Source: Thermoplasmata archaeon (GTDB lineage Archaea > Thermoplasmatota > Thermoplasmata > Thermoplasmatales > Aciduliprofundaceae). Taken from it: DNA of 8,455 nt. The stretch's first letter is position 1; each line of letters begins with the position of its first letter. Below are positions 1-5,943 of this stretch, piece by piece. The DNA is taken from contig JAGGTO010000094.1 of assembly GCA_021163705.1 (NCBI GenBank), positions 1-8,455 of the forward strand, in the 5' to 3' direction. The notes under the pieces are model-generated. The model ran no database searches, was not told the origin of the DNA, and saw only the letters and a list, made by a program, of their open reading frames with translations. A program made the translations under genes and the position numbers.

Positions 1-251
1 CTTACCTCAATCTCATTTATTGTTATGTTCTCTCTCATCATATCTATTTCCTCAGGCTCCACAACCCTGATCACAATTTTGGTGGCGACCTTCCTGATCT
101 CCCTCTCAAGCCTTTCCCTCCTACCTGCACTCAATTTTTTTGAGTCTTTTACACCAATCTCAATCAATCTATCTCTATCTGCGCATACTCCAGCTACAAC
201 CATCGGACCTATCGCTGGACCTCGCCCAGCTTCATCTACCCCACAGCTCAT
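1..251 (-). CDS. rnhB: Ribonuclease HII, N-terminal part (gene runs off the left edge)
   Basis: RNase HII cleaves the RNA strand of RNA/DNA hybrids, removing misincorporated ribonucleotides and Okazaki primers in the cytoplasm. Reading the minus strand from the ATG at 251 gives 83 codons with no stop to the window edge, against about 200-230 residues for archaeal family members, so about 60% is missing. The start MSCGVDEAGRGPAIGPMVVA holds the family signature, with the first catalytic Asp and Glu at D6 and E7 and the GRGP-GPMV substrate-binding loop. Further on, GVKDSKKLS (about 35-43) matches the conserved DSK-L segment. The remaining acidic residues lie outside the window. The ATG at 251 is preferred because box A sits 26 nt upstream and the signature begins at residue 5. 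An ATG at 255 is out of frame and stops after seven codons. Identity is secure; only the 3' extent is unknown. Confidence 0.93.
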   Translation of the reverse strand, partial: MSCGVDEAGRGPAIGPMVVAGVCADRDRLIEIGVKDSKKLSAGRRERLEREIRKVATKIVIRVVEPEEIDMMRENITINEIEV

Positions 252-272
252 CCATTTGAGATTGCACCCAGG

Positions 273-282
273 TATATTAAAA
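273..282 (-). promoter_or_regulatory. Box A (TATA) of rnhB
   Basis: The minus strand reads TTTTAATATA, centred about 26 nt before the rnhB ATG. This is the usual distance from an archaeal box A to the transcription start, so the transcript probably begins at or next to the ATG (leaderless). No Shine-Dalgarno motif precedes the start. The same A/T run read on the plus strand (TATATTAAAA) could also serve the opposite direction. Confidence 0.5.
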
Positions 283-304
283 TGAGGGATGGATTTTCAT
301 CTCC

Positions 305-409
305 TTGAGAAGGGAGAATATTATATTAGTTCCACATTTACTCATTGAAATTACCGTAGCAGGAATTATTGCCGCGATATATCTATGGAAAAAGAAAGGA
401 ATGAGGTGA
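305..409 (+). CDS. Possible 34-aa single-pass membrane protein (speculative)
   Basis: I do not recognise this ORF and cannot show that it is expressed. From a TTG at 305 to the TGA at 407-409 it would encode 34 residues: a short charged start (LRRE), a hydrophobic stretch at about residues 6-28 (including ITVAGIIAAIYLW), then a basic tail KKKGMR. That is the plan of a small membrane protein with its C-terminus inside. The frame is open only from 281, so there is no upstream extension with an ATG. The plus-strand A/T run at 273-282 lies about 28 nt before the TTG, which would allow a leaderless message. Against it: the TTG start, the very short length, a Glu within the hydrophobic stretch and no Shine-Dalgarno motif. 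The gap between rnhB and argF could equally be non-coding. Confidence 0.25.
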   Translation: MRRENIILVPHLLIEITVAGIIAAIYLWKKKGMR

Positions 410-416
410 AGAGAGG

Positions 417-430
417 CTTAAATTTAAATA
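417..430 (+). promoter_or_regulatory. Box A of argF
   Basis: CTTAAATTTAAATA is a good archaeal BRE/TATA element. Its core at 423-430 predicts a transcription start near 452, which leaves a leader of about 13 nt that is almost entirely the Shine-Dalgarno motif of argF. No operator-like repeat is visible around it. Confidence 0.6.
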
Positions 431-453
431 TTCTCAGGAGATAGGGAAACTGC

Positions 454-460
454 GAGGTGA
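454..460 (+). promoter_or_regulatory. Shine-Dalgarno motif deciding the argF start
   Basis: GAGGTGA lies 4 nt before the ATG at 465. A TTG at 462 is in frame and directly upstream of that ATG, but it would leave only 1 nt of spacing, so the ATG is the better start. The same motif with the same 4-nt spacing precedes the UPF0173 gene. Confidence 0.65.
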
Positions 461-464
461 TTTG

Positions 465-1385
465 ATGAAGAAGGATCTCATTTCAATAGTGGATATAAAG
501 GATGAGCTCAAGGAGATAATAGAGCTGGGTATAGAGTTAAAGATGAAACAGAGGATGGGTGAGATTTTCGAACCACTGAAAAACAAGAGTATGGCAATGA
601 TTTTTGAAAAGCCATCCACAAGAACAAGAGTGAGCTTCGAAGTGGCAATGACTCAGCTTGGAGGACATGCTTTGTATCTATCTCCAAGAGATATGCAGCT
701 TGGAAGGGGGGAAACCATAGCTGATACAGCAAAAGTCCTCTCCAGATATGTGGACATAATAATTTACAGAGCATATAAACATGAGATGATGCTTGAGCTT
801 GCCAAGAATGCAACGGTTCCTGTGATAAATGCACTGGATGATGTGGAACATCCCTGCCAGATTGTGGCGGATCTGATGACGATAAGGGAGAAGAAAGGAG
901 AGTTTCAGGGATTAAAGCTCGCCTATGTTGGTGATGGAAACAATGTTGCAAACTCTCTTATGCTTGGATCAGCCATTGTGGGCATGGACTTCTACATAGC
1001 ATGTCCGAAGGGATATGAGCCTCCCGACGATATAGTGGGCATGGCCAGGAGAATTGCAAATGAAACCGGTTCAAAGGTAGTGATAACCCATGATCCTGTG
1101 GAGGCCGTAAAAGATGCGGATGTAGTTTACACCGATGTATGGGTAAGCATGGGTGATGAAGCAGAGAAGGAGGCAAGGATGAAAGCTTTCCAGAGTTATC
1201 AGGTAAACGAGGAGCTGGTTAAGCATGCCAAACCAGATTACATATTCATGCACTGCTTACCTGCTCACAGGGGCTATGAGGTTACAGATGAAGTTATAGA
1301 CTCCCGTAACAGTGTGGTATTCGATGAAGCAGAAAACAGGTTGCATGCACAAAAGGCGATAATCCTAAGACTTCTCAAGCCTTAA
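465..1385 (+). CDS. argF: Ornithine carbamoyltransferase
   Basis: This enzyme transfers the carbamoyl group from carbamoyl phosphate to ornithine, giving citrulline in arginine synthesis; it is cytoplasmic. The protein is 306 residues, normal for the family. The carbamoyl-phosphate site is STRTR at 51-55, with HPCQ at 129-132 and R102 in the YRA segment. The ornithine side is shown by the SMG loop at 228-230 (DVWVSMGDE) and HCLP at 263-266. The SMG loop separates it from aspartate carbamoyltransferase, and there is no sign of the proline loop of acetyl- or succinylornithine transcarbamylases. A catabolic role cannot be excluded from sequence, but no arginine deiminase or carbamate kinase gene lies nearby. 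The gene stands alone with its own promoter and Shine-Dalgarno motif. Its stop is one base from that of the convergent mutL. Confidence 0.96.
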   Translation: MKKDLISIVDIKDELKEIIELGIELKMKQRMGEIFEPLKNKSMAMIFEKPSTRTRVSFEVAMTQLGGHALYLSPRDMQLGRGETIADTAKVLSRYVDIIIYRAYKHEMMLELAKNATVPVINALDDVEHPCQIVADLMTIREKKGEFQGLKLAYVGDGNNVANSLMLGSAIVGMDFYIACPKGYEPPDDIVGMARRIANETGSKVVITHDPVEAVKDADVVYTDVWVSMGDEAEKEARMKAFQSYQVNEELVKHAKPDYIFMHCLPAHRGYEVTDEVIDSRNSVVFDEAENRLHAQKAIILRLLKP

Positions 1386-1386
1386 G

Positions 1387-3099
1387 TTATTCTTTTCTCT
1401 TGAACATTTTTTCTAAATCTTTCAGTGTGAGTTTTATCATTGTTGGTCTTCCATGTGGACATGTATATGGATTTTCACATCTCAATAGCTGATTTATAAG
1501 TTGCTCCATCTCAAATATGGATAATCTCTGATTTGCTTTGATTGCACCTTTGCAGGAGATGAGCTTTATTATATCGTCCCATTTTTCCTCTAGAGCTTTT
1601 GGTCCAAGAGCTATGATCTCTCTTATTGATTCTTCTGCATCTTTTCTTGTGAGCATTGGAGGTATACCTCTTATGATAATGCTGCGATGACCAAAATCTT
1701 CCATATCAAATCCAAGTTTTCTAATTTTCTCTATGATGGAGAGAGCCTTTTCGTACTCCTCAAGGCTAAGATTCATCACAATTGGCTCCAGAAGTTTTTG
1801 CATCTTGTTATCCCTTATTTCATGCAGAAATCTTTCGTATCTTATCCTTTCATGTGCTGCATGCTGATCCACGATAATCAAACCTTCAGAGGAGTTCAAA
1901 ATTATGTATGTATCGCCAACTTGGCCTAAAACTCTCATAGGTAGAGTTCTCATCTGTGGAAGATAATCCTCTATTTTCTTCTCTCTCTTTGGAGTCTCCA
2001 CTTCAAAGCTCGGTATTTTCCATGCCTCCACTTTCATTTCTGTAACATTATTCTCCCGAATCTCACCTGCACTTTTTTCTACCTTAGGTATATTTTCAAT
2101 GCCAGTTAAGGTATTCCATATGGCTGAGGATATTCTTTTCTTAATTTCCTCTTCATTTTTGAATTTGATGTAAAGTTTAGCAGGGTGAACATTCACATCT
2201 ATTTCTTCTGGATCTATTTCTATTCTTAAAACTGCGTAGGGAAAGCTATCTCGAAATAGTAGGGTTCCGTAGCCCTCAATTACAGAGTTCTCCAAAATTT
2301 TGTTCTTTACATATCTCCCATTTACAAATATAACTATTTTCGATTTATCCTTTCGTGTTCTGAAGGGTTTGGATATATACCCGCTGATCTTTATTTTTTC
2401 CTCCTCTCTTATTTCCACCATGTCCGAAGCTATCTCCTTACCCCAGATTCTCATAATTCTGGATATAAGGGGAGAGGAGGGCGCATTTATTATAGCTCGC
2501 CCCTCATTTACAAGTTTGAAATATATGCTTGGATACTGCAGTGCATACTTCTCTATGAGGGATGAAATATAGTAGAACTCCTGGCGTGGACCCTTAAGAA
2601 ATTTTCTTCTTGCAGGAGTATTGTAAAATAAATCTCTTACGAGAACAGAAGTTCCAGGAGGACAGCCCACATCTTCAACTTTTTTTATCACACCACCTTC
2701 AAGAATAAGCTTTGTGCCAGCTATATCTTCCCTTCTTCTTGTAAGCATCTCAATTTTTGATACTGCCGCTATACTTGGCAAAGCTTCTCCCCTGAATCCG
2801 AGGGTCATAATTCTCTGAAGATCTTTCTCATCCTTCAATTTGCTTGTGGCATGCCTCCTGAATGCCAGTATTGCCTCCTCTTTACTCATTCCGCATCCAT
2901 TATCCACCACCCTTATCTCCTCTATTCCCCCTCCTTTCACATATATGGCTATTTTACTTGCACCGGCATCTATGCTATTTTCCACAAGCTCCTTCACCAC
3001 ACTGGAAGGCCTTTCAACAACCTCTCCCGCAGCGATTTTCTCCACAAGCTCTGGAGGGAGTATCCTTATTCTCGATTCCACGGATGAATATTGTAGCAT
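1387..3099 (-). CDS. mutL: DNA mismatch repair protein MutL, with endonuclease motifs
   Basis: MutL links mismatch recognition by MutS to strand removal. The protein has 570 residues from the ATG. The N-terminal GHKL ATPase shows E37 and N41 in the KELVEN helix, DNG at 66-68, RHATSKL at 82-88 and GFRGEAL at 101-107. A transducer domain follows to about 330, then a short variable linker (about 335-385). The C-terminal domain carries the metal-dependent nicking motif DQHA(X)2E(X)4E at 411-422, SCK at 515-517 and CPHGRP at 547-552, so it should be an intrinsic nickase, as in bacteria lacking MutH. The start is uncertain: a GTG at 3081 gives a more typical N-terminus (about 15 residues before IAAGEVVERP) and has an A/T box 24 nt upstream. 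The ATG at 3099 has a weaker box at about 22 nt. No mutS is in view. MutL is patchy in archaea and thought to be bacterial in origin. Confidence 0.95.
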   Translation of the reverse strand: MLQYSSVESRIRILPPELVEKIAAGEVVERPSSVVKELVENSIDAGASKIAIYVKGGGIEEIRVVDNGCGMSKEEAILAFRRHATSKLKDEKDLQRIMTLGFRGEALPSIAAVSKIEMLTRRREDIAGTKLILEGGVIKKVEDVGCPPGTSVLVRDLFYNTPARRKFLKGPRQEFYYISSLIEKYALQYPSIYFKLVNEGRAIINAPSSPLISRIMRIWGKEIASDMVEIREEEKIKISGYISKPFRTRKDKSKIVIFVNGRYVKNKILENSVIEGYGTLLFRDSFPYAVLRIEIDPEEIDVNVHPAKLYIKFKNEEEIKKRISSAIWNTLTGIENIPKVEKSAGEIRENNVTEMKVEAWKIPSFEVETPKREKKIEDYLPQMRTLPMRVLGQVGDTYIILNSSEGLIIVDQHAAHERIRYERFLHEIRDNKMQKLLEPIVMNLSLEEYEKALSIIEKIRKLGFDMEDFGHRSIIIRGIPPMLTRKDAEESIREIIALGPKALEEKWDDIIKLISCKGAIKANQRLSIFEMEQLINQLLRCENPYTCPHGRPTMIKLTLKDLEKMFKRKE

Positions 3100-3141
3100 G
3101 AAATAAAAAGGTTAAGCTTAAAATGCTTCAATATGAAAAAA

Positions 3142-3149
3142 TTAATTAA
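3142..3149 (+). promoter_or_regulatory. Box A of deoC
   Basis: TTAATTAA, within the longer A/T run 3136-3150, is centred about 25-26 nt before the deoC ATG at 3171. This predicts a leaderless transcript. There is no Shine-Dalgarno motif before the ATG. The 71-nt gap between mutL and deoC therefore holds divergent promoters. Confidence 0.5.
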
Positions 3150-3170
3150 CTGTAGCGTAAATAATGCCCT

Positions 3171-3833
3171 ATGGATAGGGACGAGCTTGCAAAATATATT
3201 GAGCACACAAATTTGAAAGCTTATGCATCCAGGATGGAGATAAAAAAATTATGTGAGGAAGCTAAGAGCTATGGGTTCTACGGCGTATGTGTGAATCCCT
3301 ACAGGGTAAGGGATGCAAGAGAGTATCTTCGTGGCACAGATTTGAAGGTGATAAGCGTGGTTGGTTTTCCTCTGGGGGCAACATTCACAGAGGTGAAGCT
3401 TCAGGAAGCCATAATGGCAATTAACAGTGGAGCAGATGAAATTGATATGGTCATGAACATTGGTGCATTTAAGGATGGAAGATATGAGTTTGTGGAGAAG
3501 GAGATAGGGGAAATTGTTGAGATTGCACATCCCATGAATGTGAAGGTAAAGGTGATAATAGAGACCTGCTATTTAAGCAAGGAGGAGATAAGAAAAGCCA
3601 GTGAAATCGTGGCTAGGGCCAATGGGGATTTTGTAAAGACCTCAACGGGGTTCGGAAGTGGAGGTGCAAGGGTGGAAGATATTCGAATAATCAGGGAAGT
3701 TGTTGAAGATAAAGGAATAAAGGCTGCTGGAGGCATAAGGGACTGGAAAAAGGCAGTTGAGATGATAAAAGCAGGTGCAAATAGAATTGGAACGAGTCAT
3801 GGGGTGGAAATAATGGAAAGCTATGAGGAGTAG
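3171..3833 (+). CDS. deoC: Deoxyribose-phosphate aldolase
   Basis: DeoC reversibly splits 2-deoxy-D-ribose 5-phosphate into glyceraldehyde 3-phosphate and acetaldehyde through a Schiff base. This feeds carbon from deoxynucleosides into central metabolism. The 220-residue protein is a typical class I aldolase TIM barrel of archaeal length. The Schiff-base lysine is K156 in DFVKTSTGF. The second active-site lysine is K184 in KAAGGIR, and the acidic residue of the proton relay is D92 in GADEIDMVMNIGA. VGFPLGA at 64-70 and IIETCYL at 129-135 are also family blocks. The phosphate-binding end is NRIGTSHG (204-211). The start at 3171 is favoured by the box A spacing and by the conserved LAKYIEHTNLK beginning at residue 6. 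No other nucleoside-catabolism gene is adjacent. It appears to be transcribed alone, since the next gene has its own box A. Confidence 0.95.
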   Translation: MDRDELAKYIEHTNLKAYASRMEIKKLCEEAKSYGFYGVCVNPYRVRDAREYLRGTDLKVISVVGFPLGATFTEVKLQEAIMAINSGADEIDMVMNIGAFKDGRYEFVEKEIGEIVEIAHPMNVKVKVIIETCYLSKEEIRKASEIVARANGDFVKTSTGFGSGGARVEDIRIIREVVEDKGIKAAGGIRDWKKAVEMIKAGANRIGTSHGVEIMESYEE

Positions 3834-3834
3834 C

Positions 3835-3846
3835 AAAAATTTATTC
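3835..3846 (+). promoter_or_regulatory. Box A of the geranylgeranyl reductase-family gene
   Basis: AAAAATTTATTC begins just after the deoC stop. Its TTTAT core is centred about 26 nt before the GTG at 3868, so the transcript should begin at that GTG. This spacing is independent support for the GTG start. Confidence 0.45.
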
Positions 3847-3867
3847 ATTTGAGCACTATTACCATCT

Positions 3868-4998
3868 GTGCTATATGATGTTATAGTTGTTGGTGCAGGT
3901 CCCATGGGTCTGTATATCGGAGAGCGACTTGCATCCTCGGGGTATGATGTATTAATACTCGAGGAAAATGGGGATATAGGCAATCCCTCGCATTGTGCAG
4001 GGTTATTTTCCACGCATGTTTTTGATATTGTGGGCAATATTGGAATACTTCATCCTGCCAAGAAGGCAAGAATTTATGCACCCAACAGAGATTATATTGA
4101 TATAGGAAATGATAAAACTCGAGGATATGTTGTGGACAGAGTTCTATTTGACAGAGAGCTGGCAAAAAGGGCAGTAAATAGAGGGGCAAATCTTCAGTTA
4201 AAAGAAAGGGTAAAGAAGGTAAAATATCCTGAGGTGATGGCATCCTCCAGGTATAAGGGAAGGATAATTGTGGGAGCTGATGGATTGAATAGTGTGGTTA
4301 GAAAAAGCATAGGGGTTAAAGCTCCAAAAATAATAGGTGCCATGCAAACCATTGTGAGGTATGAAGCGGAGGATATTGAGAAGGTTCACATATTTCTTGG
4401 CAATTCTGTGGCAAAGGGATTCTTTGCCTGGCTTATTCCCCTTGATGAAAATTTTGCCAAGGTTGGATTGGCATCCTACCATGCTCCGTGGGATTCCTTA
4501 AAAAATCTCTTGAAAAAACTGAATTTGAAACCTCTGAGTATAGTGGGAGGGGGAATACCCATAGGGTGGGTAGATAGAAGCTATGCCAATGGTATAATTC
4601 TTGTTGGAGATGCGGCTTCTCAGGTAAAAGCCACAAGTGGAGGGGGTGTTTATCCCGGATTGAAATGTGCACAGTGTGCAGTTAAAATCATTGAGAGAGC
4701 TTTAGAAGCTGGAGATCATTCCTCCTCCTTCCTTTCATCTTATGAAAAATGCTGGAAATCTGGAATAGGCAGGGAATTAAGAAGAGCCCTGATACTCCAC
4801 AAGATTTACCGAAAGATAAAAGATGAAGAATTTAACGGGATAATCAGAGAGCTTAAAGATGAAAAGCTTATAAGGGTGATAAATGAGGAGGGAGATATAG
4901 ATTATCCGTCCCGTGTGGTTTTCAAAATATTGAAAAGGAAACCCTCTTTACTAAAGTATCTCAGTATTCCTGCAAGACCTTATCGTATACAGATTTGA
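3868..4998 (+). CDS. Geranylgeranyl reductase-family FAD-dependent oxidoreductase
   Basis: Family members saturate isoprenoid double bonds, in archaea mainly those of the geranylgeranyl chains of membrane ether lipids. The 376-residue protein opens with an FAD-binding Rossmann motif GAGPMG at 9-14 and an acidic end to the second strand (LEE at 31-33). It then shows the family block NPSHCAG at 39-45, GADGLNSVVR at 136-145, FAWLIP at 186-191, and GDAASQVKATSGGG at 247-260 followed by VYPG, the second FAD block typical of these reductases. Archaeal genomes often carry several paralogues, so the exact substrate (digeranylgeranylglycerophospholipid, a quinone side chain or another prenyl) cannot be fixed. 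The start is GTG: an in-frame stop lies at 3850-3852 and no ATG is available. Its last 38 bases overlap the 3' end of the convergent xerA. Confidence 0.88.
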   Translation: MLYDVIVVGAGPMGLYIGERLASSGYDVLILEENGDIGNPSHCAGLFSTHVFDIVGNIGILHPAKKARIYAPNRDYIDIGNDKTRGYVVDRVLFDRELAKRAVNRGANLQLKERVKKVKYPEVMASSRYKGRIIVGADGLNSVVRKSIGVKAPKIIGAMQTIVRYEAEDIEKVHIFLGNSVAKGFFAWLIPLDENFAKVGLASYHAPWDSLKNLLKKLNLKPLSIVGGGIPIGWVDRSYANGIILVGDAASQVKATSGGGVYPGLKCAQCAVKIIERALEAGDHSSSFLSSYEKCWKSGIGRELRRALILHKIYRKIKDEEFNGIIRELKDEKLIRVINEEGDIDYPSRVVFKILKRKPSLLKYLSIPARPYRIQI

Positions 4999-5818
4999 GC
5001 ATTTTATCATTCACATGCGTGTATATCTGAGTAGTTGCAACACTGCTATGTCCCAGAAACTGCTGGATGTATCTTATATCCACACCTCTTCTCAGTAATG
5101 TGGTGGCCAGAGTATGACGGAGCACATGGGGAGTTACCTCCTTCTTTATTCCTGCAATACGAGCGTATTTTTTAACTAGGCGAAAAACCTGAACTCTCGT
5201 AATTTTCTCACTCTTCCTGGATGAGAATAAATATTCAAGGGAATCATTTCTTGTGGATATATATTCCTCAAGAGCCTCAATTGCTCGTGGACTGATTACA
5301 ACTATTCTATCCTTATCTCCTTTACCTCCGTGAACCCTCACTATTCTTTCACTAAAATCCACATCCTCAATTCTAAGATTGCATAGCTCACTTACCCTCA
5401 AACCAGAATATGCAAGAAAGGATAGAATTGCATAATCTCTTGGATTATCGCGGGCAGCATTGAGCAGTCTTCTCACCTCTTCCTCCGTTAAATATGTAGG
5501 CATCTGTTTTGGTCTCTTTGGAGCTTTTAAATCTCGAGCCACATTCATATTCTTATACTTGAAATAGGCCTTTATTGCTTCCACAGCCAGATAAAGTGAA
5601 TTTTTGGAATACTTTTTTTTCGTAGAGAGATACATTTTGTATTTCTTTAAGTCTTGAGCTGTTATCTCCTCAGCTCTCTTTTTTAAATGAAGAAGCATAT
5701 CCTTAACAAAGTGAGCATATTCCTTGATAGTATTTTCACTCCTCTTCTCCCCCTCCAGATATCTTTCATACTCCATAATTTCAGTATTCACATACTTCTT
5801 AAATTCCCTGTCGGTCAT
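4961..5818 (-). CDS. xerA: Tyrosine recombinase XerA (archaeal Xer/dif recombinase)
   Basis: XerA-type enzymes resolve chromosome dimers by site-specific recombination at a dif site. From the ATG at 5818 the protein has 285 residues, close to characterised archaeal XerA proteins. The N-terminal SAM-like core-binding domain spans about 10-90 and the catalytic domain about 105-285. All active-site residues are present: R141 (SGLRVSEL), K166 (GGKGDKDR), H231 and R234 (HVLRHTLAT), H257 (FLGHSS) and the nucleophile Y266 (TQIYTHV). A longer reading from an ATG at 5869 would add 17 residues. The shorter start is preferred because box A at 5841-5850 lies 27 nt upstream of it, and because the longer reading would run through box A and a perfect inverted repeat. 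No phage or plasmid genes surround it, so it looks like the resident recombinase rather than a mobile-element integrase. Confidence 0.9.
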   Translation of the reverse strand: MTDREFKKYVNTEIMEYERYLEGEKRSENTIKEYAHFVKDMLLHLKKRAEEITAQDLKKYKMYLSTKKKYSKNSLYLAVEAIKAYFKYKNMNVARDLKAPKRPKQMPTYLTEEEVRRLLNAARDNPRDYAILSFLAYSGLRVSELCNLRIEDVDFSERIVRVHGGKGDKDRIVVISPRAIEALEEYISTRNDSLEYLFSSRKSEKITRVQVFRLVKKYARIAGIKKEVTPHVLRHTLATTLLRRGVDIRYIQQFLGHSSVATTQIYTHVNDKMLKSVYDKVLQEY

Positions 5819-5839
5819 ATGGTGACTATATGACCGACA
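5809..5839. repeat. Perfect inverted repeat over the xerA promoter and start
   Basis: Arms TGTCGGTCATAT (5809-5820) and ATATGACCGACA (5828-5839) are exact reverse complements separated by the 7-nt spacer GGTGACT. One arm contains the first codons of xerA (ATG ACC GAC A on the minus strand). The other ends just downstream of box A. If transcription begins at the ATG, most of the repeat is untranscribed, so it should act as DNA (protein-binding) rather than as an RNA hairpin. It could be an operator, possibly for autoregulation, or a dif-like XerA site. Confidence 0.8.
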
Positions 5840-5840
5840 A

Positions 5841-5850
5841 TATTTAAATG
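5841..5850 (-). promoter_or_regulatory. Box A of xerA
   Basis: The minus strand reads CATTTAAATA, a strong archaeal TATA element centred 27 nt before the ATG at 5818. It predicts a leaderless message and places the inverted repeat exactly between box A and the start site. Confidence 0.6.
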
Positions 5851-5899
5851 TTTTGTCTAAAAGTATCATAATTTGTCTGACATAAATTTCCAGGTGGGA

Positions 5900-5911
5900 A
5901 AATTTAATATT
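5900..5911 (+). promoter_or_regulatory. Box A of the UPF0173 hydrolase gene
   Basis: AAATTTAATATT is an archaeal box A that predicts a transcription start near 5932. That leaves a leader of about 12 nt which is essentially the Shine-Dalgarno sequence, the same arrangement as at argF. Confidence 0.55.
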
Positions 5912-5931
5912 TGCGGGTGGGATTCCTTAAG

Positions 5932-5939
5932 GGAGGTGA
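5932..5939 (+). promoter_or_regulatory. Shine-Dalgarno motif deciding the UPF0173 gene start
   Basis: GGAGGTGA lies 4 nt before the ATG at 5944. A TTG at 5911 is in frame but overlaps box A and precedes the predicted transcript, so it is not the start. Confidence 0.7.
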
Positions 5940-5943
5940 TGAT

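Noticed and set aside
25..285. Plus-strand 86-codon open frame with a hydrophobic start
   Set aside because: It is antisense to the clear RNase HII reading, which carries the family signature. Its Ser/Leu/Pro-rich product is typical of a shadow frame.
508..1253. Minus-strand open frames inside argF
   Set aside because: Their products are low-complexity, rich in His, Pro, Ser and Leu, and lie opposite a fully conserved enzyme. There is no promoter or Shine-Dalgarno support.
465..1385. Aspartate carbamoyltransferase as an alternative for argF
   Set aside because: The SMG loop and HCLP motif are those of ornithine carbamoyltransferases.
2300..3106. Plus-strand open frames opposite mutL
   Set aside because: Three different plus-strand frames are open over the same region, as expected opposite a long conserved gene, and none resembles a known protein.
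3112..3121. Palindrome TTAAGCTTAA between mutL and deoC
   Set aside because: Ten A/T-rich bases are easily met by chance and may just be part of a weak mutL promoter. No second copy was seen.
4961..5869. xerA as a phage or mobile-element integrase with an attachment site
   Set aside because: There is no tRNA gene, flanking direct repeat or phage gene nearby, and its length and motifs fit the resident XerA family.
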